DNA of 64,000 bases from Diadema setosum. Taxonomy: Eukaryota; Echinodermata; Echinoidea; Diadematoida; Diadematidae. The position numbers and the translations under genes are program-made. Positions 23,868 through 34,579 of this stretch are shown in pieces (the stretch's first letter is position 1; every line of letters begins with the position of its first letter). The stretch covers positions 9,502,195-9,566,194 of the forward strand of contig CM067070.1 in NCBI GenBank assembly GCA_033980235.1. Reading direction: 5' to 3'. The notes under the pieces are model-generated. The model was not told where the DNA came from. It saw nothing but the letters and a program-made list of their open reading frames with translations, and did no database searches.

Positions 23868-24890
23868 TATACCCCCGCCAAACGAAGTTTGAAGGGGGTA
23901 TATAGGAATCAGCGGACGGTCGGTCGGGCGGTCGGTCGGGCAGTCGGGCGGTCGGTCGGGCGGTCGGTCGGGCGGTCGGTCCGTTGCAAATCTTGCGTCG
24001 CGAACTACTTCCTCAGTTTTCAACCGATTCCCATAAAACTTGGAACAGATGTGTGCCTTGGGTTGTAGATGTGCAAGACGTATTTTTTGACAGTACCCAA
24101 AAGTACGTTGCCATGGTAACGGCATATTATGGGCAAAAATGGGTACAAATCTTGCGTCGCCAACTACTTCCTCAGTTTTCAACCGATTCCCATAAAACTT
24201 GGCACAGATGTGTGTCTTGGGTTGTAGATGTGCAAAACGTATTTTTTGACAGTATACCCAAAAGTACGTTGCCATGGTAACGGCATATTATGGGCAAAAA
24301 TGGGTACAAATCTTGCGTCGCGAACTCCTCCCACAGTTTTTGATCAATTTTTATGAAATTAGGTACAGATGTTCATCTGAATATGTTAATGTGCAAGACA
24401 CATATTTCCGCAGTGGCAAAAAGTGCGTTGCCATGGTAACGGCATGTTATTGGTAAAATATAGGGCAAAATGCTTCATGGCAAAACTGCTTCATCAGTGT
24501 TCTTCCAATTCTCATGGAATTCATATTGAATGTTTGTCTTAGGATATAGGTCAGCATGACACATTTCTTGACAGTGACAAAAAGTATGTTGCCATGGTAA
24601 CAGCTCACATATTATGAGCCAAAATGATGGAAAATTTTGTGTTGCAAACTACTTCCTCAGTTTTTGCCCAATTTCCATGAAACTTGGTACAGATTTGTGC
24701 CTTTGGTTGTAGATGTGCAAGACGCATTTTTCGACAGTACCCGAAAGTATGTTGCCATGGTAACGGCATATTACTGGCAGAAGATCAAGGAAAGATCTTG
24801 CGGATTTAACTACTTCCTCAGTTTTTTGACCAAAGCTTATCAAATGTTGTTTCGAGCAAAGCTTACGAAATGTTGTTTGGCGGGGGTATA
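23868..24890. mobile_element. Non-autonomous element with 16-bp perfect TIRs and ~160-bp internal repeats
   Basis: TATACCCCCGCCAAAC at 23868-23883 is the exact reverse complement of GTTTGGCGGGGGTATA at 24875-24890. Next to the left TIR is a GGTCGGTCGGGC-type simple repeat (23918-23982). The body is about five tandem units of about 160 bp, each with CTACTTCCTCAG, CCATGAAACTTGG-like text and GTTGCCATGGTAAC. The open frames across the units are artefacts of repetition. No transposase. Confidence 0.85.
24107..24764 (+). repeat. Five tandem units each with a perfect RFX X-box motif
   Basis: GTTGCCATGGTAAC occurs at 24107-24120, 24268-24281, 24427-24440, 24588-24601 and 24751-24764, a spacing of 159-163 bp. 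The sequence fits the RFX consensus GTNRCC-N2-RGYAAC with both half sites intact. The surrounding unit sequence has drifted more than the motif. Confidence 0.8.
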
Positions 24891-24914
24891 ACCAGTCGCT
24901 GTAGCGACATTTCT

Positions 24915-26405
24915 AGTTGATATCTGGAATGACCGAGATGCCCTTTTTCTTTGTTTTTTTTTTCTTTTTTCTTAATAGAATGACCGAGATGTTTTTTTCC
25001 CTCCCCCGGTTTCAGTTCACGTATAATAATATAATATCTAGATGAAATTCGGCTTTTCGGCTGTAATAATTTTGCTGTTGGACAGTGTGAAGTAGTTTTG
25101 TTTGTGAATGACTCGGTTTTTTTTTCATTGCTTCTTCTTTTTTTTTTCACCAAAAAACAAAAACAAAACAAAACACAGGTATTAGATGATAGATATGATT
25201 ATGTGAAAAAATGATTTAGAAATATTTTTGTAATGTATTAATTTGTATTGTTATGGGAGTTTTGCCTGTAGTGTTCGTCAGATATCATGGCTCTAATGCA
25301 TTAAAAAAAAAAAGTTTTGTGTGATTTGTAATGAATAGCGCCCCCATAGGGAAAGTCCGAGGAAGGGATCATCTGGAGTTTGAGTTGTTTTATCTGATAC
25401 AAATGTATGTATAGCAAACTATGACAGTGATATATAAAATACATATGAAATACGAAATTGCACAGGGAAATTATGATTTTAATGTATTTGGTATTTGATA
25501 TGCATTTTTGTGTGTTGGGTTTCGGTGGCGCCGTCTGTGGATGACCTTGAAGAGGTGTGTAGGGTTATTCAGCTTTTGAGTTCTTTTATGTATAATTTAA
25601 AGGGATGGTTGCATAAATAACAGTGTTTAAATAGTGAGGTTTTGAAGGACTGAAATAGTTGGATGTTTTTTAAGTCAACGTGGTTAAGGGAAGACATTCG
25701 TATGTGTGATATGATGTAATATGAAGTATTTGTTGGTTTATTTTACTTTTTTGTTGTTTTATGGTATGATTTTGTATGCGTTTGTGATGTCATCTGTCAT
25801 ATTTTATGCCACCTCAATCGGTTATTTTCCCCTTTCATTAACCATGGGAAACACATCCTCACGTTTTGAATGGTATTTAAATTTTGATATGTCAACCGGC
25901 AATAATTTTTAGGTTTCCCTTTTTAATTCTATATCAAAATTTCGTCTCCTTTTTTCCATTATTTGAATATGTTTCCCTTTTCTATCCTTTTCTTTAAATA
26001 ATTAATTTACGGATTTTGTATGATAACTAATATGTATTTCCGTTTGATGTTGTGTCGATATCACAATCTTTATTTGTAGTTCTCATGCTTCGATGCATTG
26101 AAATTTTTCACCCACTTTAACATTTTACTTCCTTGCCCGCTCGTCTCCATCTTGCCATATTTGTTATTCTCTATACAAGTACATACTGCATCTCTTTACC
26201 TGTTGTGCAATACTCTCACCTATCCCATTTTCTGATGCCCCGGTCTGATGTGTATTATGTCTTTTTTTTTTTTTTTTTACATATTTCACGCATGCTTATC
26301 CTATCAATGTCATTTCATTTTTTTTATGATTCTAATGTAAAGCAACCGTATCAGCCTTCGAGCTGCTGGATTGTTTTTTATTTTTTATTATACTTGCACA
26401 ATAAA
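24915..26405. other. Intergenic; T-rich, possible LINE 3' region
   Basis: No reading frame or domain was recognised. It leads into a LINE-like tail at 26411, so part of it may be the 3' UTR of a truncated LINE. Confidence 0.35.
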
Positions 26406-26410
26406 CCATA

Positions 26411-26430
26411 TTGAATTGAATTGAATTGAA
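26411..26430 (+). repeat. (TTGAA)4 tail of a non-LTR retrotransposon
   Basis: Four copies of TTGAA follow ACAATAAACCATA. Short tandem tails after an AATAAA-like signal mark the 3' ends of several LINE clades. The 5' limit of the copy is not visible. Confidence 0.5.
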
Positions 26431-27007
26431 TATTACAATTTTTTGTCAATAAACCATAACTGTTGGCATGCTGTTAAGTCTGGAAACATTTTATTCGATC
26501 AATTTTGTGTGTCTAATAATATTTAGCATTAATTATACAGATTTAAGTTTGTACGTAAGTTGTTTCTAACACTAATTCATATTCTGAAGCACTAAAGCTG
26601 GGTTTTTGTTTCACCTGCACTTATGGTAAATAATGCCGCCATCTTAAATTTTGTGTGGATACTATTGTCTCACAATATGACACATTGGCAAAATTGGTGC
26701 CAAATTTCAAGCTTCTATCTCTTTTTAAAAGATTTTTTTCTTGTTCAATATCTGCGTCAAAACATATCTACTTTAAGACAAAACATTCAAAACATATCTA
26801 CTTTAACTCAATAACCACCATGGTCACCTACCACATTGCATTAAAGTGAGTTTGGAGGCACAAACCCTTGTTGGTCGTAAAAAAATGTCTGCGCCAAGAC
26901 TGCTATGTGCGCCACTGCCACTGTACGTCCCATAGGCCCTGTGTTGTAGTTTCCAGCAAGTGCCAGTGGTGCGCGTATGGCAAGCCATATTACTTTTTAA
27001 AAAGATT

Positions 27008-27240
27008 TTCTGATATCACGAATTCCCTTTCGTGATATCAAAAATTCGAATTTCTGATATCACAAATTCAATTTTTGATATCACAAATACCCATTGGTTT
27101 ATCACGTAAAACCAATTTTTGATATCACGAAATCGAATTAGTGATATCACAAATTCAATTCGTGATATCACGAATTCACATTCTTGATATCAAGAAATAC
27201 ATTTTGTGATATCACTAATTCCAATTTGTGATATCATTAA
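27008..27240. repeat. Outer array, left arm (GATATC units)
   Basis: About ten units of 22-26 bp, each built around the palindrome GTGATATCAC joined by AAATTC/GAATTT, so each unit can fold on itself. A longer spacer carries CCCATTGGTTTATCACG. Confidence 0.8.
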
Positions 27241-27259
27241 TTTACATGGAATTTCAGCA

Positions 27260-27690
27260 CATATCTTTCGCAAAGAAATAATTTGATTTCGAGCATTAGT
27301 TTTGCGCTGAAATTCAACGGTAAATTCTAGCGTTTGTTGAGGGCAGAAATACACAGGGAATTCGAGCTTTAGTTCAGTGCAGATAACCAACGGGAATTCG
27401 AGCGTTAGTTGAGCGCAGAAATACACAGGGAATTGGAGCATTAGTTTTGCGCTGAAATTCAGCTGTGAATTCGAGCGTTAGTTGAGCGCAGAAATACACA
27501 GGGAATTCGAGCATTAGTTTTGCGCTGAAATTCAACTGTGAATTCGAGCGTTATATAGTTGAGCGCAGAAATACACAGGGAATTCGAGCGTTAGTTTTGC
27601 GCTGAAATTTAACAATAAATTCGAGCGTTAGTTGAGACAGAAATACACTGTGAATTCGAGCATTAGTTTAGCGCAGATATTCCTATGGAA
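27260..27690 (-). repeat. Inner tandem array, left arm
   Basis: Units of about 37-38 bp with core GAATTCGAGCGTTAGTT. Two versions alternate: one continues GAGCGCAGAAATACACAG, the other TTGCGCTGAAATTCAACTG. Reverse-complement versions form the right inner array at 28921-29365. Confidence 0.8.
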
Positions 27691-28920
27691 TTTCAGGTGT
27701 TATCTTTACATAGTATATAGCGATAGTTACAAAAAAAAAAAAAAACCTAAATGAAGAGTTTTGGCAACTCGTCTTCATTTAAAGTGATTAGGAATTGGTT
27801 TTATAAGAATCGATGAAAACAAATCGTTTAGCAACGTATCTAAAATGCTATCATTGATATGTTGTCAATTACTTCAAAGTCATTATTATATTTTTTTTCT
27901 CCATTTCTCGCTACTGATTTGGCAGAGACTGGTTGACTTACAACTTTTGTTTGCGTTTCTCTTTACTCTGTCATGTGAAAGATACTCTCTCCCGACCTCC
28001 CCCTGTTACTCCTCCGAGTTGATAAGAGAGATTTCTCATTGCGCAGATTAACAAAATTGAAGTCCTTCGTACCACTGCTTTTTCTTACTACAAATTCTGT
28101 TTGTTTGCCATGCATACTGCTGCATAAACTCCTCATAAGATCTGGATATCTTCACTCTTCTTGATCTGGTCTGAAGACTTTTGGGCTTGTGCATTCCAGT
28201 TTTGTTCTCCCCGGTTTTGGTTCTTGAGTAAACTTGCCTACATGATTACACTTTAAATTATTTTACAAAATCATAAACATATTGGGGCAAGCAAACTGTA
28301 CACCCAACACTATTGGTCTTAGTGGATACACCCCTTTGTTCTGGAGGACTGATTTTGAGGAGTGAGAAAATGTCTTTAGGAGAAACACGTTGCTTTATGT
28401 GACCACCAGCCGACACCAGTGGTGGAAGTTTACGACTCCCTCTCGCACCCCGCATGACTCACAGTCTCTCTCTCTCTTATTCTCCGCTGCTGACATACAC
28501 AGACCAGAGGGTTGATTGCCCTCGGTCGGTCCTCCGCAATACAAACACATGGCATATGCTTTTATAACACACATACACATACAACCACACGTAATTATCA
28601 TCGATTTGGTGGAAGAGTCTTACTGTAAAGGGGATAACAACATGAAAAATGTATCATAATTAACAATAACGTAGTAATAGATGACAATTTGAGGACCAAA
28701 ACGATGAATTAAATGTAGGCCCTAAGTGAACATAGTATCATTGAATTCATAATAACATGTTGCAAAACAATTGATTTGTATCAATAATTCATCGAATATA
28801 CCTTGACGATCATTTACGGAATGATGGATGTGTAAATCTCTCATATATAGTTATTTGTATTTTGAACATTGTTCTAAAAAAAAAGTTAGCAGTAGTATAC
28901 CTTCCATCTGAATATCAGTT

Positions 28921-29365
28921 CAAAAATAATGTTCCAATTCCCTGTGTATTTCTGCGCTAAAAAACAAACAAACAAACAAACAAAACCGCTCGAATTCACA
29001 GTTAAATTCCAGGGCAAAACTAACGCTCGAATTCCCTTTGTATTTCTGCGCTAAACTATTGCTCGAATTCACAGCAATTTTCTGCACTAAACTGACGCTC
29101 GAACTCCCTGTGTATTTCAGCGCTCAACTAACGCTCGAATTCACTTTGTATTTCTGCGCTAAACTAATGCTCGAATTCACAGCGATTTTCTGCACTGAAC
29201 TAACGCTCGAAATCCCTGTGTATTTCTGCGCTCAACTAACGCTCGAATTCACAGTTGAATTTCAGCGCAAAACTAACGCTCGAATTCACTTTGTATTTCT
29301 GCGCTCAACTAACGCTCGAATTCACAGTTGAATTTCAGCGCAAAACTAACGCTCGAATTCCCTGT
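28921..29365 (+). repeat. Inner tandem array, right arm
   Basis: Units with AACTAACGCTCGAATTC followed alternately by CCTGTGTATTTCTGCGCT or ACAGTTGAATTTCAGCGC. This is the mirror image of the left inner array. Confidence 0.8.
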
Positions 29366-29370
29366 GAATT

Positions 29371-30185
29371 ACTGATATCACAAATTCATTTTTGTGATAT
29401 CAATAATTCGAATTTCTGATATCTAAAATTAAATTTCAGATATCACTAAATGAATTTGTGATATCAGAAATTCGAATTTTTGATATAAAAAATAGGTTTC
29501 ACGTGAAAAACCAATGGTAAATCGTGATATCACAATATCCATTCTTGATATCACAAATTCAATTTGTGATATCAGAAATTCGAATTTCTGATATCTAAAA
29601 TTCAATTTCAGATATCACTAAATGAATTTGTGATATCAGAAATTCGAATTTTTGATATAAAAAATAGGTTTCACCTGAAAAACCAATGGTAAATCGTGAT
29701 ATCACAAAATGGAATTTGTGATATCAGAAATTCGCATTTGTGATATCACAAATAAGAATTCTTGATATCACAAATTCAAATTAGTGATATCACAAATTTA
29801 TTTCGTGATATCACAAATTCGAATTTGTGATATCAAAAAATCATTTTGTGATATCACGAATTACCATTGGTTTTTCACGTGAAACCTATTTTTTATATCA
29901 AAAATTCGAATTTCTGATATCACAAATTCATTTAGTGATATCTGAAATTGAATTTTAGAAATCAGAAATTCGAATTTCTGATATTACAAATTGAATTTAT
30001 GATATCAAGAATGGATTTTGTGATATCACAAATTCGATTTCTTGACATCAAAAATTAAGTTCATGTGCTACACTTACGGGAATTTGTGATATCACAAATG
30101 TAATTCTTGATATCACAAATTGAATTCTTGATATCAAAAATTTGATTTTTTGATATCACAAAATGGAATTTGTGATATCAGAAAT
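29371..30185. repeat. Outer array, right arm (GATATC units, internally duplicated)
   Basis: More than thirty GATATC-type units. A block of about 172 bp (from about 29408) is repeated in tandem (from about 29580), and part of it recurs inverted at about 29866-29990 (around TTTTTCACGTGAAACCTA). This arm is about three times the length of the left outer array, so the element is asymmetric. Confidence 0.75.
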
Positions 30186-30444
30186 TAACTTTAAATGTAA
30201 AAAAGGCTTGCCATATGCGCGTAGTAGTAGACCAATAAACGCAAAAATGTCAGCTAATCGTAATGGATAGTGGCCTGTAAAATTGTATTGATACCACAAT
30301 TCGGAACCACATACTACCTGGGGGGTGTTCCTGGAGATACAATCTACCACCTTATGTAGTCAAACCTTTTCTGCGGGGTGGATTGAACGAACTCCTTATT
30401 TTAGCCCCTTACAGGAATTAGCGCCCTGACTATTAGTGATTACT

Positions 30445-30613
30445 ATTGCACTGTTTTGGATATCTCGGCCATTTCAAAACCAATTTTCATCAAATAAATT
30501 TTGAATCCCTCTTTTAATTACATGTACTTTCATATTTCATAGGAGGTTTCTCATTATCTCAAAAAAAATTAGAAACCTGAAGTTAGGTTTTAACCAAAAC
30601 TATAATCATCCCT
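30445..30613. mobile_element. Half copy of palindromic MITE family B
   Basis: The sequence GGATATCTCGGCCATTTCAA...ATTTTCATCAAATAAATTTT...AAACTATAATCATCCC, ending at TTAA (30614-30617), matches one arm of the MITE at 690-1071. The other arm is absent. It ends 30 bp before the next element. Confidence 0.6.
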
Positions 30614-31220
30614 TTAAAAATAGCTAATTGTGTGCCTGCGTCTACGTAGCCTTTTGTCAAGGCCTCGTGGTTGAAAAAGAGACTAACTGCGAGAGAACGG
30701 GTGAATGCGAGACCGAGAGGCGCAGCCTCGAGGCCTTTTGAAACCTGACATGAATTTCTTATCTTGTGCATTGTTTCTCGCCGATTCTGCTACCAAAAAG
30801 GTAGCGGCCAATCAGAGACCGCATTGCTCGAAATATAGTCGCATCTAATGAAGATGCATAAATATGCATGTCGTCTAAAGGCGTATCTAGGGAAAACGGC
30901 GCCCGGGGCAAGCGCGAAAATTGCGCCCCTAATTTCTGAAAAAGTGTTCAACCCCAACCCTATCCCGGTAGGGACTTTAAAAAATGTCCACATTATATGC
31001 TTTTTCAAGCACTTAAAAGGGTTCTTTTGATGGTGATTTAATGCAATAAATTTAGATAAACTTTGGCGAGCGAGTGCAGCGAGCGAGCCGAAAATTTTTG
31101 TATATTTCCGCGTCGATATCACGTTTTTTTTTTTTATCTTTTTTTTCGGGGGGGGGATAAATTTTGGCTAGCGAGCGCAGTGAGCGAGCAGAAAATTTTT
31201 GTATTTCAGCTTACAAAACA

Positions 31221-31756
31221 TGCGCTGCAAAAAGTCCGGTGTCATATGAAACACCGAGCTGGTGTTAATTTTTCGGTGCTTATTTATGGTGTTAGATTAA
31301 CACATCCGGGTGTCATTTCAAAATACAAAATTGTGTTTTGAAGAGTTTCTTAGTAACTGCACTCATTGTTGAGTTTGAACTTCAACAAGACGATCAAGAA
31401 TTTTCCGATAAAGTACTTGATTTTTGAAAAAAAAAATGTGTAAACACATTTACACCACAGTAACACCAGTTGGTGTGGTCTCCTATTGAAGCTGGACCGG
31501 TGTTATATCATTGACATTAACACCAGCAATATCAAATCAACACCATGCGGTGTCATTATTGAATTAACACCAGCACAGTGTCAAAAATATCACCAGATAC
31601 AGTGTCAAATTAATACCACGAAGTGCCAGGTGAACATTTTTCAACACCATCACAATGCATTTTCTACACCCGTGGGTGTGGTCCTCTTTAACACTTGATC
31701 GGTGTTAGATTTAACACCCATGGTGTTAAATCTAACACCATTGTTTTTACAGTGTG
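31221..31756. mobile_element. Nested element with CACTGTAAAAA-type ends and GGTGTTA repeats
   Basis: The left end CGCTGCAAAAAGTCCGGTGT and right end, reverse-complemented, CACTGTAAAAACAATGGTGT are inverted repeats. Inside are many GGTGTTA/TAACACC motifs in both orientations. It splits CTTACAAAACATG from AATTCTAGTCATTTTTTGC; the same junction is uninterrupted at about 32004-32030 (CTTACAAAACATGGAATTCT), so the insertion is younger than the duplication of the host body. Confidence 0.75.
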
Positions 31757-32916
31757 AAATTCTAGTCATTTTTTGCTTATATAAATCTTACAATTCTAAT
31801 CAAGATATAGTGACGGCCTTTATATAGATAACGATTTATACCAACAAACTGAGGACGATAAAAATACTCCAAATTAATACGCAAGGGGGAGCCGAAATTT
31901 GTATATTTCCGCGCCATCGTCACGTTTTGTTCTTATCTCTTTTTTTTGTGATAAATTTTGGCGAGCGAGCGCAGCGAGTGAGCACAAACTTTCTGTATTT
32001 CAGCTTACAAAACATGGAATTCTAGTCATTTTTTGCTTATCAAATCTTACAATTCTAATCAAGATATAGTGACGGCCTTATAGATAACGATTTATACCAA
32101 CAAACTGAGGACTTGACAAAAAAAATACTCGAACTTAGTACACTCGAGTGAGCCGAAATTTGTATATTATTCCGCGTCATCTTTACGTTTTGTTCTTATC
32201 TTGTTTGATTTGGTTTTTTCGCATCCCCCCCCCCTCGTATTTTCGACACTTCTGGCGCCCTCATTTGATCCAATGGGCGATCGCTTCAGAACGAAAGAAA
32301 TAAAATTGCAGCCGCTGCTCCGTGTAACATTTTGCCTTCTAACAATGGCATGTGTGAACACAATATAGATTGTCATTTTGTCCGCGTCATCATCACGTTT
32401 TGTTCTTATTTTTCTTTTTGTATATAAATTTATATAAATTTTGGCGAGCGAGCGCAGCGAGCCAGCCGAAATTTCAGCTAACAAAACATTGAATTCTTGT
32501 ATGAACACAATCAACATTGTCATGTTTTGTTTTTATCTTGTTTGATTTGGTTTTCTCCTCCCCGTCCGGGCAAGGTTTTTTTTTTCTTCTTTTTTTGTTT
32601 ATTGTTTTTGTTTTTTCGTTTTCGGCGCCCCTAAGGAATGGCGCTCGGGGCACGTGCCCCCTTGCTTGCCCCCCCCCCCCCCCCCCCTAGATACGCCACT
32701 GATGTCGGCGGCTCGCTCATCCTTATCCAGCCTGCGCTTCCTACCTGCGGTAGCTGCCTGCATTGCCAGCGTTAACACGTCCTTATTAGTATACCAACTA
32801 CGGTCTGACTCACGAAAATATGAATAATTCATACTCGCGTTCGTCGGAAGGCGGTAGGGGAAAAAAAACAGGTTTCAAAAGGCCTCGTGGCTGCGCCACT
32901 CAGTCTCGCGTTCACC

Positions 32917-33033
32917 TAGCCTTTTGTCAAGGCCCTCTTGGTGTATGTTGAAGAGAGCCCAGCTGAGTGGGGTTGCTCGGCTGGGCTCGCTTCGCTTGTC
33001 CATTACAGCGAGAGGGCCTTGACAAGAGGCTAG
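32917..33033. mobile_element. 117-bp MITE inside the right arm of the 2.47-kb element
   Basis: The ends are TAGCCTTTTGTCAAGGCCCT and AGGGCCTTGACAAGAGGCTA, with CGTTCACC duplicated at 32909-32916 and 33034-33041. The termini are nearly the same as those of the host element, so both were probably moved by the same transposase. The left arm of the host retains the empty site (GGGTGAATGCGAGACC, near 30700). Confidence 0.85.
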
Positions 33034-33119
33034 CGTTCACCCCTCTCTCGCAGTACTCGGTGTGGCGAGTTACTCTCGTTTCTAAGCCACGAGGCCTTGT
33101 CAAAAGGCTAGCGTCTACG

Positions 33120-33870
33120 CAACTCGTAGTGAGCATTGCATAGGGCTCACACGGGTAAATAATTCCCAACAGAGACGTGTGTTATAATTCAAATTTCAAA
33201 AAAATGCTGTAAAATAGCTGGGAGAAATGACGTGTTTCATCTTCACTTACCTGGATAAGTGAGCTATACACTGTCATCCATCAAATTTCCAAGGCAGGTT
33301 CTTCGGCTCAAACTCTGCCCAAGGGTCCGCAAAGCCAGACTACGAGTTCTTGTCACTCAAAAAAAAAAAATCACCTATTGTCCGTGCATGCACCCAATGA
33401 AATACAGTCCCTTTAAATTCCATGAGAAAAGCTTTCATCTTCATACCAAAATGCAGTTTGTTGGGGAATCCGTAGGCCTACTCAATACATGCAGCTATTC
33501 AGTTTTATGCCAAATTACATTAAATGATTTTTAATTTATTTTTTTTTCTTAATCTATTTTAGTATCTTTGGTACGATTTTGTGAAGGGTATGGGACATTC
33601 CATTTTATTTACAGGTGTGAGCCGTATACATGCCTGCAAGCGTAACCAGGATATCTGGTTATGGTGTATGCACTACACTTGATTGAGAATACACCTCTTG
33701 TTTCGCCCTTCTCCACCGTTACTCGGTAGTGCGCAGGGGTCACGGAAAAGATTGAAAAAAAAGCCCTTGACTCCAGCAAGTGCATATAACGGTACTATTT
33801 CAAAGTATAATGTAACATCAATCTAAATAACAAGGTCTGACAAAGGCTAGGAAATGTTTGCTTCTCGAGG
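33120..33870. other. Intergenic upstream of HSP70 gene 2
   Basis: No supported gene or repeat arms. Confidence 0.4.
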
Positions 33871-33872
33871 GG

Positions 33873-33925
33873 AAAGCCCCTCTCAGAGCCTATATTGCGC
33901 AAGATTGCACTGGCGAGTAACTGCA
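33873..33925 (+). promoter_or_regulatory. Core promoter of HSP70 gene 2, homologous to gene 1
   Basis: AAGCCCCTCTCAGAGCC followed by TATATTGCGC (TATA-like, 33891) and GAGTAACTGCAT aligns with 3605-3660 upstream of gene 1. Just upstream, GCTTCTCGAGGGGAAAG has only partial heat-shock units (TTC-tc-GAG), weaker than the element of gene 1. The ATG is about 310 bp downstream. Confidence 0.55.
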
Positions 33926-34233
33926 TGAATAGACAGCACTTCATTTATGAGTTTTGCTCGCAGATCGATGGCTGCTAGATCAGGCTGGAAGATAAGCAAG
34001 AGAAGATAATAATTTTGACATCACAGCACCATCCCGGAGCAAAAGTTAGTTGCTCCAATAAACTAGGGACGTTTTATTTTGCATCCCGGTGAATCAGCAA
34101 GGAACACAACAAGTGTTGCCAAATAACTGAGCAGGCAGATTGGGATGCAGTGAATCCCATTCAAGTAGCGTGAGTATAGATATTTTCGGAAGGATTTCTT
34201 CAAACTGCTGAATGAAAAAGAATAAACAGGAAG

Positions 34234-34421
34234 ATGGCACCAGGAAAAGCACCAGCTATTGGAATCGACTTGGGAACGACCTACTCGTGCGTTGGTGTGT
34301 TCCGGAACGGCAAAGTCGAGATCATTGCAAACGACCAAGGAAATCGTACCACACCGAGCTGGGTTGCTTTCACCGACACGAACCGGCTCATCGGAGAGGC
34401 AGCCAAGAACCAAGTTGCCAT
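34234..34421 (+). CDS. HSP70 gene 2, coding exon 1
   Basis: Same length (188 nt), start and splice position as exon 1 of gene 1. It begins [18 protein letters not shown] and runs through [16 protein letters not shown] to AAKNQVA, with Met63 split by the donor GTGAGT at 34422. It differs from gene 1 at only a few residues (for example FRNGK versus FQNGK, WVAF versus YVAF). It codes nucleotide-binding subdomain IB of the chaperone ATPase. Confidence 0.95.
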
Positions 34422-34579
34422 GTGAGTAGTGTTGTGCATTGGGATCCGGGTCTTGTAAGGTACGCCGAAGGAATTACTTATGACGCGCAATCAATATATT
34501 TTGGTGTGTATTTGATTTGTGGGGTCTCTCTTCACCTCGATTCTTACAATTTAGAAGACACAGCAAATAGTTGATCAAG

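Larger units (their letters stand above)
26976..30215. mobile_element. TU-like fold-back transposon, 3.24 kb, 6-bp target duplication
   Basis: The ends are TATGGCAAGCC (26976-26986) and GGCTTGCCATA (30205-30215), flanked by TGCGCG at 26970-26975 and 30216-30221. Each arm has two domains: an outer array of GATATCAC-rich units (27008-27240 left; 29371-30185 right) and an inner array of 37-38-bp units (27260-27690 left; 28921-29365 right) in opposite orientation. The middle (27700-28900) is non-repetitive and has no recognised gene. Long modular inverted repeats around an unrelated centre are the design of sea urchin TU elements and Drosophila FB elements. No transposase is seen, so it is non-autonomous. 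Confidence 0.85.
30647..33111. mobile_element. 2.47-kb TIR element with 8-bp target duplication
   Basis: The left end is TAGCCTTTTGTCAAGGCCTC and the right end is its near reverse complement (GGCCTTGTCAAAAGGCTAG), flanked by CGTCTACG at 30639-30646 and 33112-33119. The inverted arms are about 110-150 bp and share GCGAGAC and GAGGCCTTTTGAAACCTG-type blocks. The body contains repeated GCGAGCGAGCGCAGCGAGCG segments (31060, 31170, 31960, 32445) and no transposase. The 8-bp duplication is typical of hAT-type insertion, but superfamily is not assigned. Two younger elements lie inside (31221-31756 and 32917-33033). Confidence 0.85.

Noticed and set aside
23811..24456. Long frames on both strands over the tandem-unit element, with Pro-Asp-Arg or Val-Gly-Arg runs
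   Set aside because: They arise from repeating units and the GGTCGGTCGGGC simple repeat; no domain, and boundaries follow the repeat.
27190..29331. Repetitive frames such as LEFPVYFCAQLT
   Set aside because: Product of the 37-38-bp inner arrays of the fold-back element, not a protein repeat gene.
27008..30185. Possible CRISPR array
   Set aside because: Units are self-palindromic, adjacent, variable in length and have no unique spacers; the genome is eukaryotic.
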